NCBI GenBank assembly: GCA_029449245.1
Contig: JANATF010000003.1
Coordinates: 1,178,001-1,242,000, forward strand
DNA length: 64,000 bases
Direction: 5' to 3'
Origin: Mortierella alpina
Taxonomy: Eukaryota > Mortierellomycota > Mortierellomycetes > Mortierellales > Mortierellaceae
Notes under the pieces: generated by a model
Database searches by the model: none
Told to the model about the DNA's origin: nothing
Seen by the model: the letters and a program-made list of their open reading frames with translations, nothing else
In this document: positions 8,987 through 19,500 of the stretch, in pieces
Position numbering within the stretch: the stretch's first letter is position 1
Layout of the letters: each line of letters opens with the position of its first letter
Translations under genes and position numbers: made by a program

Positions 8987-11900
8987 ACTTCACCCTCCTC
9001 TCAGTCTCTGGACCAGAGGAGTGGGTGCCTTTCGTCAGATCAGCTTTTTACTCACAATAAACCCTCTTCTCTGCCAGAAACACCCGCTCCTTCACCCTGT
9101 CTACCTCCTTGCCTGCCTTTACTTCCCCTCTCCCTCGCCCCACCCACCTCTCCGTTTTCTTCCACCACCGCACATGTCAACCCGGTCCCCCTGATCTGCC
9201 CTACTACCACCGCCCTGAGCGTCTCTTCTGCGCTGCTCCCTCGCGTACCTGCGTCTACCTCTGCCCCTGTGCCTGATGCGGTTCCTGTGCCTATCTTGAC
9301 CAAAAGCAAAATCCGCAGACTACAAAAGAAAGGTGTTGGCGTCTCCACGTTCACTGCCGATCAAGCCAAAACCACTCTGCTCACGTTTATATGCAATGTC
9401 AACGGCCATGCTGCTCGGATCCTCATCGATGGAGGAGCGCAGGGTAATGTCATCTCATCCTCCTTTGTCAAAAAGCACAGAATCCCCCTCCACGCCTCGT
9501 CTCCCATTCCCATTATCCTCCCAAACGGCTCACAGTCCTTCTCTTCTGACCTTGCAAACATCATCTTCCAACGACAACAATACTCCACGTCTCTCACCAC
9601 CATTGTCTATCCGTTACAAAAATACGATCTTCTTTTGGGCAAACCTTGGCTGACCCAAGTCAATCCCCTCATCAACTGGAGAACAAACAACCTTCGCATC
9701 CGCCACAATGGACTTGATATCGACTGGGAGTGCTCTGGATTCCACTCTTCCTCTATCTCCACACGCACCCGTGGTCGCCTCCTCTCCCACATCCACTTTT
9801 TTACGGAAGCAACAACTCCTGGTAGCGAAGTGTACCTTGCCCTCCTTCGATCCTCTGACAACGACAACGACCAACATACCAATGACGACCCCGAATCTCC
9901 CGAACACCTACCACCCGAAGTTCCACCTCCTCCCCCTCCCCCTCCTCTTCATCCCGCCATTCACGCCATCGTCCACAACGAGTATCCTGATGTGTTCCCA
10001 TCGTCCCTTCCCTCTGGTCTTCCCCCTGACCGCGGCGACTCTATGCGCATTGAAACCGACCCCACCGCCGACCCACCGTTCAAACCTGTCATTCGCCTCT
10101 CTATCGCCGAGCTTGACGAACTCAAAAAACAACTGGATGATCTCCTTTCCAAAAAATTCATCAAACCCAGCACATCCCCTTACGGCGCCCCGGTCCTCTT
10201 TGTCAAAAAAGCGGATGGATCGCTTCGCTTGTGTGTCGATTACAGAGGCCTCAACCGGATCACTAAAAAGAACCGCCACCCTCTACCCCGCATCGATGAA
10301 TTGATTGACCGCTTCCGAGGAGCTCAGTTCTTCACGAAGTTGGATCTTATATCTGGCTACCACCAGCAACGGATCTACGAGCCCCACACCCACAAAACTG
10401 CATTCCGCTGTAGATATGGGCATTTCGAGTTTAATGTTGTTCCGTTTGGGCTCACAAATGCCCCGGCAGCATTCTCGAAAATGATGTTGAGGGTCTTCGA
10501 TCCGGCGCTAGACAAGTACGTCGTAGTCTACCTAGACGACATCCTGATATATTCCAAGACAAAAGCCGAACACCTTCAGCACATCCGTTCCGTCCTCGCC
10601 CTCCTCCGCAAAAATGGCCTTTACGCCAAGCTCAGCAAGTGTTCCTTCATGCAAGAGCAGACCGAGTTCCTGGGTCATGTTATCTCCAAGGATGGCGTCC
10701 ACACCAATGCCGGCCTAGTCCGCGCAATTCGAGAATGGCCACGACCAGAGAAACAGAAGGATGTTCAACAATTCATTGGACTGGCTCAGTTCTACCAGCA
10801 ATACATCAATAACTTTGCGGACATTGCACTTCCCCTCACAGCCCTACTAGGTGAAGGCCGACACTTCGTCTGGGACGAGACAACCGAGACTTCTTTTCTT
10901 GCCCTCAAAGAAGCCATCAGCACCGCCCCGGTCTTACGGATCTTTGACCCCGCCCTGCGTACAACAGTTGAGACAGACGCATCCTGCTTTGCGGTGGGCG
11001 CTGTTCTCTTCCAGACAGACAAGAACGGAGTCTCCCGCCCGGTCGCCTTCACCTCCCGCAAGATGCAATCTGCTGAGAAAAACTACCCCACCCACGAACA
11101 AGAACTGCTTGCCGTTGTACACGCCTTGAAAACATGGCGATACTACCTCGACGGGTCCCATTTCATTGTGTATACCGATCATGACACCCTCCGGCACTTC
11201 CCCACCCAACCCAAGCTCACCCGCCGCCAAGCCCGTTGGATGGAACTCCTTCAAGAATACGACTTTGATTTCAAGTATAAGCGAGGCTCCGACAATGTCG
11301 TTCCTGATGCCTTATCCCGCCGCCCTGACCATCGCGATCCATCTTCACCCCCCTTGTCTGTCAATGCCCTGGACATCCAGTCCGACCCAGGTTTGAGGCA
11401 GCGCCTAATCAATGGGTATAATGAGGACCCCAACTTGGCCTCAGTCTACCAAAGCTGCCTCCGGGGGAAGTCTTCGTCACTTTATTCGTTGCGCGATGGA
11501 TTATTATACGTCGAACGACATGGTGATACCCTGCTTTGCATACCAAAGTCTTCTGACCTTCGCCTACTCCTCTTACATGATGTTCATGACGCCGCTATAG
11601 CCGGCCACCTTGGTTTCGACAAAACCTATGCCACCTTGCGTCGCCTCGCTTTCTGGCCGTCGATGTCAATTGATGTCCGCCGTTACGTTGAGTCCTGTGC
11701 GAGTTGTCAGCGCAACAAGACCGTCCGCCGGCTTCCTGCAGGTCTCCTTCAGCCCCTTGCGATCCCTGAACAACGCTGGGAGACGGTGTCAATGGACTTT
11801 GTTGTCAAACTTCCAATAACGGCGCGCAAGTATGACGCCATTACCGTTTTCGTTGACAAGCTCTCCAAACAAGTCCACTTCGCTCCTAGCCGGACTACTG

Positions 11901-12901
11901 ACTCGGCCAAGGACGTCGCCAACTGTTTTTTCGCCAATGTGTTCCGTCTCCACGGTTTACCCACTACCATTGTCTCGGATCGCGACTCCAAGTTCACTAG
12001 CACCTTTTGGCGCCGCCTTCAAGAGTGTCTAGGCACCAAACTTGCTATGTCATCGGCATTCCATCCTCAAACAGATGGCCAGTCTGAACGCGCCATCCAA
12101 ACCCTCAAGGCAATGCTACGCTCTCTTGTCAACCATAAGCAAGATGACTGGGACCTCTACCTGCCCGCTGCAGAGTTTGCATACAACAATGCGGTCCACA
12201 GCTCGACTGGAGTCTCCCCCTTCTTCTTGAACCATGGCGTCCACCCTCACGTTCCGGCGTCCCTACTGAGCGCGAACGCACCCTCGTCGTCACCGGCAAT
12301 GGACTTCGACTCATTCGTCTCTTCCCAACAGTCCGCCCTCGCCGTGGCACAGGATAGTCTTCTTACAGCCCAGCTGCAGCAGATCAAGCATGCTGACGCC
12401 CACCGCCGCTCCCATTCCTACAAAGTCGGCGATCAAATTTTGCTTAGCACAGAGCACATCACTACGGCTTATGACTCCACACGGCCCGCCGCCTCCCTCC
12501 AAGCTCGATATTTTGGACCATTTACTCTCCTTCAACAGCGATCGCCAGTCTCCTTCCAGGTTGAACTTCCCCCCACCATGCGCATCCATGATGTTTTTCA
12601 TGTTGATCGTTTCAGACCATTCCTGGAATCACCAGAGTCCCTTGGTCGCCGTACATTACCGGCTCCCGAACCAGAAGTCATTGATGGAAATATCGAACAT
12701 GAAGTTGAAGGTATCCTAGCCCACAAGCTGGGTCGCAGCAAACAAACTGCAAGGTTCCTCATCAAGTGGGTCGGTTATGACGCCGCCGTGTCGACCTGGG
12801 AGCCTCTCCGAAGCCTCAGTCACTGTCAAGACATCCTCCGAGACTATTGCCAGCAACACGATCTTCTCTTTTTATTAGGGGAAGGTGTCACAGTATCATA
12901 G
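8948..12901 (+). CDS. pol: Pol of element A (protease, RT, RNase H, integrase, chromodomain)
   Basis: 1,317 residues if entered by the -1 slip at 8948; the frame has no ATG at its start. Domains in order: Pro-rich linker; aspartic protease 'LIDGGAQGN' (DGG rather than D-S/T-G); RT with 'YLDDILIYS'; RNase H with 'ETDAS' and 'YTDHDTLRHF'; integrase with the HHCC zinc site ending 'CASCQRNK', then DDE residues in 'MDFVVKLP', 'SDRDSKF' and 'QSERAIQT'; and a C-terminal chromodomain ('FLIKWVGYDAAVSTWEP'), which in this group steers integration toward particular chromatin. The stop codon lies 16 bp inside the 3' LTR. No stops or missing catalytic residues were seen. Confidence 0.95.
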   Translation, partial: RQQQLRDVQVLVATSPSSQSLDQRSGCLSSDQLFTHNKPSSLPETPAPSPCLPPCLPLLPLSLAPPTSPFSSTTAHVNPVPLICPTTTALSVSSALLPRVPASTSAPVPDAVPVPILTKSKIRRLQKKGVGVSTFTADQAKTTLLTFICNVNGHAARILIDGGAQGNVISSSFVKKHRIPLHASSPIPIILPNGSQSFSSDLANIIFQRQQYSTSLTTIVYPLQKYDLLLGKPWLTQVNPLINWRTNNLRIRHNGLDIDWECSGFHSSSISTRTRGRLLSHIHFFTEATTPGSEVYLALLRSSDNDNDQHTNDDPESPEHLPPEVPPPPPPPPLHPAIHAIVHNEYPDVFPSSLPSGLPPDRGDSMRIETDPTADPPFKPVIRLSIAELDELKKQLDDLLSKKFIKPSTSPYGAPVLFVKKADGSLRLCVDYRGLNRITKKNRHPLPRIDELIDRFRGAQFFTKLDLISGYHQQRIYEPHTHKTAFRCRYGHFEFNVVPFGLTNAPAAFSKMMLRVFDPALDKYVVVYLDDILIYSKTKAEHLQHIRSVLALLRKNGLYAKLSKCSFMQEQTEFLGHVISKDGVHTNAGLVRAIREWPRPEKQKDVQQFIGLAQFYQQYINNFADIALPLTALLGEGRHFVWDETTETSFLALKEAISTAPVLRIFDPALRTTVETDASCFAVGAVLFQTDKNGVSRPVAFTSRKMQSAEKNYPTHEQELLAVVHALKTWRYYLDGSHFIVYTDHDTLRHFPTQPKLTRRQARWMELLQEYDFDFKYKRGSDNVVPDALSRRPDHRDPSSPPLSVNALDIQSDPGLRQRLINGYNEDPNLASVYQSCLRGKSSSLYSLRDGLLYVERHGDTLLCIPKSSDLRLLLLHDVHDAAIAGHLGFDKTYATLRRLAFWPSMSIDVRRYVESCASCQRNKTVRRLPAGLLQPLAIPEQRWETVSMDFVVKLPITARKYDAITVFVDKLSKQVHFAPSRTTDSAKDVANCFFANVFRLHGLPTTIVSDRDSKFTSTFWRRLQECLGTKLAMSSAFHPQTDGQSERAIQTLKAMLRSLVNHKQDDWDLYLPAAEFAYNNAVHSSTGVSPFFLNHGVHPHVPASLLSANAPSSSPAMDFDSFVSSQQSALAVAQDSLLTAQLQQIKHADAHRRSHSYKVGDQILLSTEHITTAYDSTRPAASLQARYFGPFTLLQQRSPVSFQVELPPTMRIHDVFHVDRFRPFLESPESLGRRTLPAPEPEVIDGNIEHEVEGILAHKLGRSKQTARFLIKWVGYDAAVSTWEPLRSLSHCQDILRDYCQQHDLLFLLGEGVTVS

Positions 12902-13142
12902 AATGCCCTCGTACTTCGCCATCCTACTTCGCCATCTGCGCCTCCACGCGTACCTGCTTCGCCCTCCTCAAAGCACTTCGCCTCTCCCTCACATTAGTAT
13001 AAATACCCTCTCGCCCGTGTATAATAAAGATCATCGGTTCCTGCCCCTTCCTCCTGTTCCCTAGTACTCCTGTCCACCCCCTGGCCTCCCTCTTGTTCCT
13101 TGTATCCCTCGTGTCCACACCTCTTGTCCTGTTGCTATTACA
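12886..13142 (+). repeat. Element A 3' LTR (257 bp)
   Basis: Appears identical to the 5' LTR. It is preceded by the purine tract AGGGGAAGG and followed by the second gacaa. Confidence 0.95.
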
Positions 13143-13147
13143 GACAA

Positions 13148-13362
13148 GCTATGGCAAGGCAATACCAATCCTACAGTAGGGGTATCAGAGAAAGTGGGAA
13201 AGCAAGCGTTGTTTTCAAGGCTATCTAAAACATGATGTTCAAACTGGAGTGGAAGAAAAAGGGACCAGGAACAAAATTTGTTCTCTGCCCGGTATTTATT
13301 TTCACGCAGCACACAAACTCAAGAATGCTATTTTTACTCCAAACTGCAACCGCTTCATCACA
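13148..13362. repeat. Element H right LTR, second part
   Basis: Matches 4748..4962 and ends CTTCATCACA next to the acgg target duplication. It follows the second gacaa copy (13143..13147) left by element A. Confidence 0.8.
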
Positions 13363-13544
13363 ACGGCCGTAACATCCTAATTCTACCGGTCGGCGAGTCC
13401 GATGTATCTTGCCTAGCTCTCCTCGAGGACGGTTGTCGAGAGTCTTTCGTTTTCGTTTGGTCTCTTCTTCTTGGTCTTCTTCTTTGAGACCGCTGACGCA
13501 CTTGTTCCTTGGTCCTGCACAGCTCCCGCCTCCGGCATACTGTA
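13363..13544. other. Short segment between H and R2, lysine-rich mini-ORF
   Basis: Right flank of H, starting with its acgg TSD. A minus-strand ORF at 13413..13538 (41 aa, 'SKKKTKKKRPNENER') begins just downstream of R2 in minus sense. It could be the start of a nuclear protein whose next exons lay across H, but I cannot join it to anything. Confidence 0.3.
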
Positions 13545-13854
13545 TGAAACGTGTAGGCAAGTTTTATGGTAGGAAAGTAAGTGAGAAAAAGATGTCGGTC
13601 CACACTGACCACACACCAGTATTTATACATGTTTATTGTTACTACAGAGATGTAATGTTGGGTAGATAGATAGGTGAAGGAGTCATTGCCAAGAGATGGA
13701 TGGCGGAAGGCTATAGCCTGGCGCGTGTCCTAACATCTAAATGATTGGCCATGATCCTAATTCATTAGAGGTTACGCCAATACTACATAGCATGGGCACC
13801 GGATGACTTATCCGGACCAGGAACATCTTTCTGGTTCATGTAGTTCGTGCTGGC
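13545..13854. repeat. Repeat R, copy 2, cut by hAT terminus
   Basis: 310 bp matching 3568..3877. It ends at 'gtgctggc', directly against the hAT terminus at 13855. Confidence 0.75.
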
Positions 13855-14155
13855 TAGGGTTTCTCAAACGTCGGATATCGGATCTATTCGATCCGACGCT
13901 TGTCGGATGACAGCCTCATCCGATCCGACTTTCATTCGATCCGACATCATTCGATCCGACATCCATTCGATCCGACACCCATTCGATCCGACATCCATTC
14001 GATCCCACACCCATTCGATCCGACATCCATCCGATCCGACACCCATTCGATCCGACACACATTCGATCCGACCTTCATTCGATCCGACGTTTATTCGATC
14101 CGACCCTCATTCGAGGCACCCATGCTCTCATCCGACCTTCATTCGACGCACTCAT
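13855..14155. repeat. hAT left terminus and 16-bp subterminal repeats
   Basis: The terminal TAGGGTTTCTCAAACGTCGG is followed by about 16 tandem 16-bp units of the form 'cattcgatccgacatc'. Such arrays act as transposase-binding sites in hAT elements (family knowledge). Confidence 0.8.
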
Positions 14156-14227
14156 TCTTTGATTTGACCTTTATTCCCTTTGATGACTCTTCATACTTCA
14201 TCCATGACACTCATCGCAACCATTTAT

Positions 14228-14744
14228 CTACTTATATTGCTCAATCGAACTTCCGAGGTAGTCAGCCCAGGAATCAAGCAACATCTGCTCCCTGATCCTA
14301 GGATCACTAAGGCGATTCCTTGTGTATGGCAATAGTGTGCGCGCTTTTGAGAAGCATCTCTCGGACGGTGCTGAGCTCGCTGGGATAGCCAGGAAATCCC
14401 TCGCCCTTTTGGCCAAGCTAGGATATTCTTCGTGATGCTTTTTCCACCACGGAAGACACTTCACATGGAGTTTTCGCTGCGACACAAATAACTCCAAGTC
14501 GTCTTCTTTCGGTTGCTTGGTCATTCCAAGAAGCCTAAGCTCCACGTCATCATCATCAGAGTCCGGAAGCGGTTGCGTGAGCTCTTCGTCCAAATCGATT
14601 GCGGTATCGGCGTACTGGCTGGTCCACACGTTGCGGACGGATTCCCTGGCATTCCTCTCTACACACTCCCCCACTTCTCTTCAGTCCAGTACTGAAAGCG
14701 CATTGACGGATGAACCGCCGTCGCGACAGAGTAGATGGGCGACT
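14228..14744 (-). pseudogene. hAT transposase, C-terminal dimerisation part
   Basis: Contains the hAT C-terminal motif 'SSAPSERCFSKA' followed by 'RNRLSDPRIREQMLL'. It joins in frame to 27523..27791 across the cgact duplication of Y, giving the family-typical 'SPIYSVATAVHPSMRF' at the join. A frame break occurs at a run of five C (plus strand) at 14668..14672: one extra G in transposase sense would restore the frame through 'ECVERNARESV'. The stop is at 14228..14230. Confidence 0.8.
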
Positions 14745-14902
14745 TGAGAAGTAGCAGGCAAATTACCAAGAATGAATGAGAACAAGAGAGGGATCTTTAA
14801 TGACAGGCTCCAGGGTGCCTTAAATAGTGGCGGGTCCCTGGTGGCTGAGTGCTCTGCTAGCTATCTGACTGCACATACTATGTTAAGGGTCAATATACAA
14901 CA
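14745..14902 (-). repeat. Element Y 3' LTR (158 bp)
   Basis: In minus sense it begins TGTTGTATATTGACCC and ends ACTTCTCA. Bases 14903..15112, between it and the pol stop, are noncoding. Confidence 0.92.
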
Positions 14903-15112
14903 CTGCCCTCCTCCTCAATGGAGAATGAGGTACGCATTCTGTTGTCGCTTAACATGTGGAGTCATAGATGGAAAAAAAATTGGCATTCTATGGTATGATT
15001 ATTCTGTTGCGAGGAAAGAAAAAAATTGAAACCTCTTTTGGGTGTAACACCCCTTGTATTGAGTATTGTTTTGCGAGGGGAAAAGTGGAAAACCTCGGGT
15101 GCGCTTATGGGT

Positions 15113-15501
15113 TTATCCCGTGCTGCGTTTAATGCGTTTTGACTGTCGCGTGTTGCGATCAGTGCTAAGTGGAACGTTTCTTTTGCCGAGTGCTGTAGTT
15201 ACTCGTTCTTGAGCTGCTGCTTCTGAGTTAGCGCCAAGTTTATTCCAGTAATCGCGGATACACTGCTTCTCAATGAAATTTTCTTCAGGTTCCCAAGTGC
15301 ATTCCTTGTCAGAGTAACCTCTCCATTTGGTCCTATACAGCCATTTTCCTGGTGTTGCCGGGTGAGCTTTGTGATGAAGGATTTTTTCAACTTCATAAGT
15401 AGGAGTTTCCTCAAAATCGTCAAGGACTAATTTTAATTGGGAAGGAGCATAATTTCGACCCAGAAGGGAACCAGTTCCGTCTCTAAGTTCATACGCGCCA
15501 C
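15113..15501 (-). CDS. pol: Y polyprotein, C-terminal segment with chromodomain
   Basis: Continues the Y frame after removal of W, so the split GGA codon run reads 'RRTTGGAYELRD'. It carries a chromodomain ('YEVEKILHHK', 'TKWRGYSDKECTWEPEE') and a basic tail, and ends with TAA at 15113..15115. Neither an autonomous start nor a stop belongs to this piece; it is one block of a roughly 1,738-residue ORF. Confidence 0.88.
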
Positions 15502-16510
15502 TGTGGTGAAGGTACTCTAGATACGTAAAAATAGACTATCTGGTAAACAACATGAAACTAGTCTGGCCAATGATAAGAAAACTACATGTGAAAATGCCCT
15601 TACGTTTGATCGTATGATCTGATTTCCGTTGGGGGCAATCGGAACTGCGCAGACCAAACAGTGGTCGCTATCAGTCAAGAAAAAGGGCTGGGGTAGAATA
15701 TTCATATGATAAGTGACTAATACAAAAATTGCCAGATAGCAGCATGCCAACCAGAAATTCACTTACTGTGAGAGCCGCTTGGGGGACTCGTGGTTCTCAC
15801 AGGGTGTCTCTCTTGGGGGCGAAGAGAAGAGAGAATCTATCTATCAATATCTAAGGTAACGTCGACACACGCAGGTTAGGGACCTGTATAGACCTTGGGA
15901 CTCCGTCGGGACTCCCGTACAAGCTGCAATAATACGCCGAGGGGTGCTGTTCTTGGTCCTCCTCTCACATCGCTAGTGGTCCATTATCGTACCTGACGAG
16001 AGGCCGGGGAGCTGCGGGCCTCTGTGGTGTCGGATGCTTGATACGGCAGGGGAGGGAACGGGACTGTAGTTGTGTTCGAGAGGGGACGATGAGAACTGTA
16101 GGGGACGGAGGTCAAAAGACACACCTGTCTCGTCTCTGCTCTTGCTGTGGCCGCGGTATATATGTGTGGGAGAGCTGTGGCAGAGTAACTAACCGCAATG
16201 GTTGTCAGTGAGGTGAGAATGAGTGTGGGAACGATGTTCTTACAATTCAGTGTATATGATACGATTTTGGGGAAGGAAACAGACCTCGAACCAAAGTCCA
16301 AGGCTGGGGCTTCTTTTATGGGTTATAAATTTAGGGTGCTATACTAAAGCTATATAAAATTGATGTGTTCATAAGGTCTATACTGAATAGAGAGGGTAGC
16401 AGGATTTTGATATTATAGAGGGAGGGCAGATGAGAGAGCGATCCTAGCTTCGCAGTGGTCCTGTACTATTTCCCTGCTATTTTGGGCGGATCCCCAATCT
16501 CTTCGTCACA
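15502..16510. mobile_element. LTR-like element W (1,009 bp), 4-bp TSD ccac
   Basis: Begins TGTGGTGAAGG and ends CTTCGTCACA, the same ends as H with small changes. Flanked by ccac (15498..15501 and 16511..16514). Excision closes the Y frame exactly. A second, truncated copy in opposite orientation is at 38670..39054. No coding capacity was seen; probably a solo LTR of an H-related group. Confidence 0.85.
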
Positions 16511-19500
16511 CCACCAGTAGTACGACGAACAACGGTGAAAGGGCCTTCGTATCGCGGCGTCAACTTGTCGCCTTTGATGGGGTCAAGGGTCATGACCTTG
16601 GCACCATCCGGAAAATCGTTGTGAAGTACAGTCGCGTTAAATCGTTCAATCATTTTCTTTTGAGTCAGTTTTGCTTTCTGCGTGATTGCAGGGAATACGA
16701 TCTCAGTCATGTATTTGAGCCGATCGCAGAGTTCTTTTTGTGTAATTAGTTCATCTTTGTCATTAGAGAAATTGTGGAAACCATTAAATTTGCGCGCAAA
16801 GAAGAGAGAAAAGGGCGATGAATTGTGAAGCGCTACGATTCTTGTGTTCATAGCCAATTGCGCCATAGGGACGTGGGCATCCCATGCGTTGCCTTGTTGT
16901 TTGAATTCTTTTCGAAGGATGTCACAGGCGATTTTGACGTGTCTTTCTGCTACGCCATTGCCTCGAGGATGATAAGGTGTAGTCAAACGATGGTCAGTGC
17001 CCATTTCAGTTTTGATCGAAGTCATCAGCGCATTAACAAATTCCGTGCCATTGTCAGATTGAAGAATGCGCGGAAAGCCAATGAGACTGAATATGTCAAA
17101 AAGGACGCCGCCGACGGTGAGGCTGTTTTTGTTTGGTATTGCCTTTAGGAATACGAAGCGTGTGCACACGTCGACAAGTATCAACAGATATTTATTGCCA
17201 TTGTTTGACAGAGGGAAAGGCCCTGCAAGATCAACAGCCATGTGTTCTCCAGGCAGCTGTGAATGAATGGCTTTTAGCGGATGATACCCTTTTTGAGCAA
17301 TATTGTTACGTTGGCATTCGGGGCACTTCTTAACCCAAGCCAGGCAGTCCTCTGCTAAGTGCGGCCAAGTGACATGATCAGCGTGAATGTTCTTAACCAT
17401 AACGTTCGTGCCAAAGTGACCGAGTGTATGCACTTTGTCGAGAATGGCATCCCTTTCTGCCTTGCTTGTGATCTCTTTATACGACTCTTCGGTCTGCATA
17501 TAGGATATACTAATGTCTTCTTCATCCCTCCTCGGGTAACGAGATTTAAAGTCATCCGGAAAGAGACGAGAAAGGGCATCAGGCAGAATGTTCATAACAC
17601 CTGGGCGATATTCCACCGTAAAATTGTATTCGAGGATAGTTTCTTGCCAGTTTGTTAACATGGAGTTCATCTCTTTTTGAGAGTGAATGAAAGTAAGGGC
17701 GCGATGGTCTGTGTACAAAGTGAAGTGACGATCCCACAAGTAGTAGTGAAATTTTTTCAGTGCGAAGACGATAGCGAGCAGTTCTTTCTGCGTAGTAGAG
17801 TAGCGTCGTTCTCTCGCCTGCAATGATCTGGCCATAAATGAGATAAAAACGACTTCTTTTTTATTGGTTTTTGGATTGAATATTATCTGATATAGTCTGG
17901 CTCCAACGCCGTAATTGGATGCGTCTGTGCCGACAAGTAATGGCTGAGTCCAGTCCACAAAGTGAAGTATTGGTGCTAGAGTTAGCAATTCTTTTAAAGC
18001 GTTATAGGAATCAAGTTCCACCTTGTTAAGTTTGAAAGGTTTGGGTGCATTTCGCAATGTGTCAAGTGGGGCAGCTAAAGTGCTGAAGATAGGTACGTGG
18101 TTTCGGAAAAAATTGCATGTACCAAGAAAAGATTGGATTTGGAGAGCTGTGGTTGGGGCTTCCCATTCAAGGATGTTGACAAGTTTGGCAGGATCAATGC
18201 GTTGTCCATGCAAGTCAATGACAAATCCGAGGAGCACAATTTGAGTAGCGAAGAAATGTGATTTTTCGGTATTGATGATGAGTTTTGCTTCCGTGAGTCT
18301 TTGGATGACGCATCGTACGTGTTCAGCATGGTCCTCGCGGTTCTTTGAGAATACCACAATGTCGTCTACAAACACGCGTACGAAGGATAGGTCACCCAAG
18401 ATGCGCGACATACCGCGTTGAAAGAGGCTTGTCAGTGGTTTAAGTCCAAAAGGGGCTCTCTGAAACATATATTGGGTACCGCGGTGCATAAAAGCAGTTA
18501 GGGATTGATGGGACGGGTGTACCGGCAAACGGTGATATGCCTGTGTCAGGTCAATTGTGGAGTAGATTGCGTGTCCTCCTAGCTGTTGTATGATGTCCGA
18601 AATTAATGGTACAGGATGATTGTCATCTGGTAAGACTAGATTGAGAGGTCGTGGATCCAGGCAGACTCTAAATTTGGTTTTCTGCCCGTTCAGATCCTTC
18701 TTTGATGCCAATGTGAGTGTGTTATTATGCGGATTACCGGCTGGCGCTAAAGTGATGACTTCATCTGCCATCCATTTGGCGACCTGTTCATCAAAAATAT
18801 GCATTTGTTGTTCCGCAAAAGGTCTTGGTTTACGGAACAGAGTAGTGCCTTTTGGTACAGGTAAGTACACTTTCATTTCTGGTACAGGACAATAGCTGTT
18901 GCGTGGTATTTCGGCATTGCCTTTTAACACCTCTTCAATGTATTTCATGAAAGCTTTCTGTTCAGCTTTGAATTGAGCCGTCAGTTCTGCCTCTGGTTTC
19001 TTTAAAGGTAAAAGCGATGGTTTTTCATCGGGAACTGGTTGAGGAAGACAGTGAGCGTTCTCGCGTCCATCTGAAATGCCGCCAATAGAGAAGCCAAGTT
19101 CATGAAATATGTCCATTCCAATGATGAAGCTAAATTCTAGATCAAACACTTCCAGACCTGTGAGAATGGCATGTTCGTTGCATCTGATCTCAATAGGTTC
19201 TGTCTCGCCAATGCGGTCACCAAACTTGTTTTTGTCGCCCAGGCGGACTTTTCCTACCACTGGTTTGATCTTTAAGTTGGCTTGTTGGACAAGATTTCGG
19301 TCGATGAAAGACTTAGAAGCGCCTGGGTCTAGCAATGCGTCGTAGACAGTGTTGTCAAATTCTATTGGGACTATAATACGTCGATTTTGTGCATCGTTCA
19401 CAGTCATTGCAGAGTATGTGATGGTTTGAAAATTATCGGTGACAATGTTATTAATGTTGATTTTATCAAAAATACTATCTAGGTACTGCAGATCTTCATC

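Larger units (their letters stand above)
7541..13142 (+). mobile_element. Element A: intact Ty3/Gypsy chromovirus, TSD gacaa
   Basis: 5,602 bp with 257-bp LTRs that appear identical, flanked by gacaa (7536..7540 and 13143..13147). A TGGTAGCAAAG primer site follows the left LTR, and the tract AGGGGAAGG precedes the right one. It codes gag and a -1-frame pol with protease, reverse transcriptase, RNase H, integrase and chromodomain, none visibly broken. It sits in the right LTR of H. Confidence 0.95.
4373..13362. mobile_element. Element H: LTR element with non-gypsy 2.2-kb interior, 4-bp TSD, hit by A
   Basis: Two direct 590-bp LTR-like repeats (TGTGGTGAAG...CTTCATCACA) bound a 2.2-kb interior at 4963..7165. 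The right repeat is split by element A; its pieces, 7166..7540 and 13148..13362, add up to 590 bp once A's TSD is counted once. The outer flanks show the 4-bp TSD acgg (4369..4372 and 13363..13366). Nothing resembling protease, reverse transcriptase or integrase is encoded, so it is non-autonomous (LARD-like). A solo LTR of the family at 29030..29619 also has a 4-bp TSD. Orientation is undetermined because neither primer site nor purine tract is obvious. Confidence 0.75.

Noticed and set aside
13864-14155. Regular 16-bp repeats resembling a CRISPR-like array
   Set aside because: Units are contiguous with no unique spacers, occur in inverted form at the other hAT end, and fit hAT subterminal repeats.
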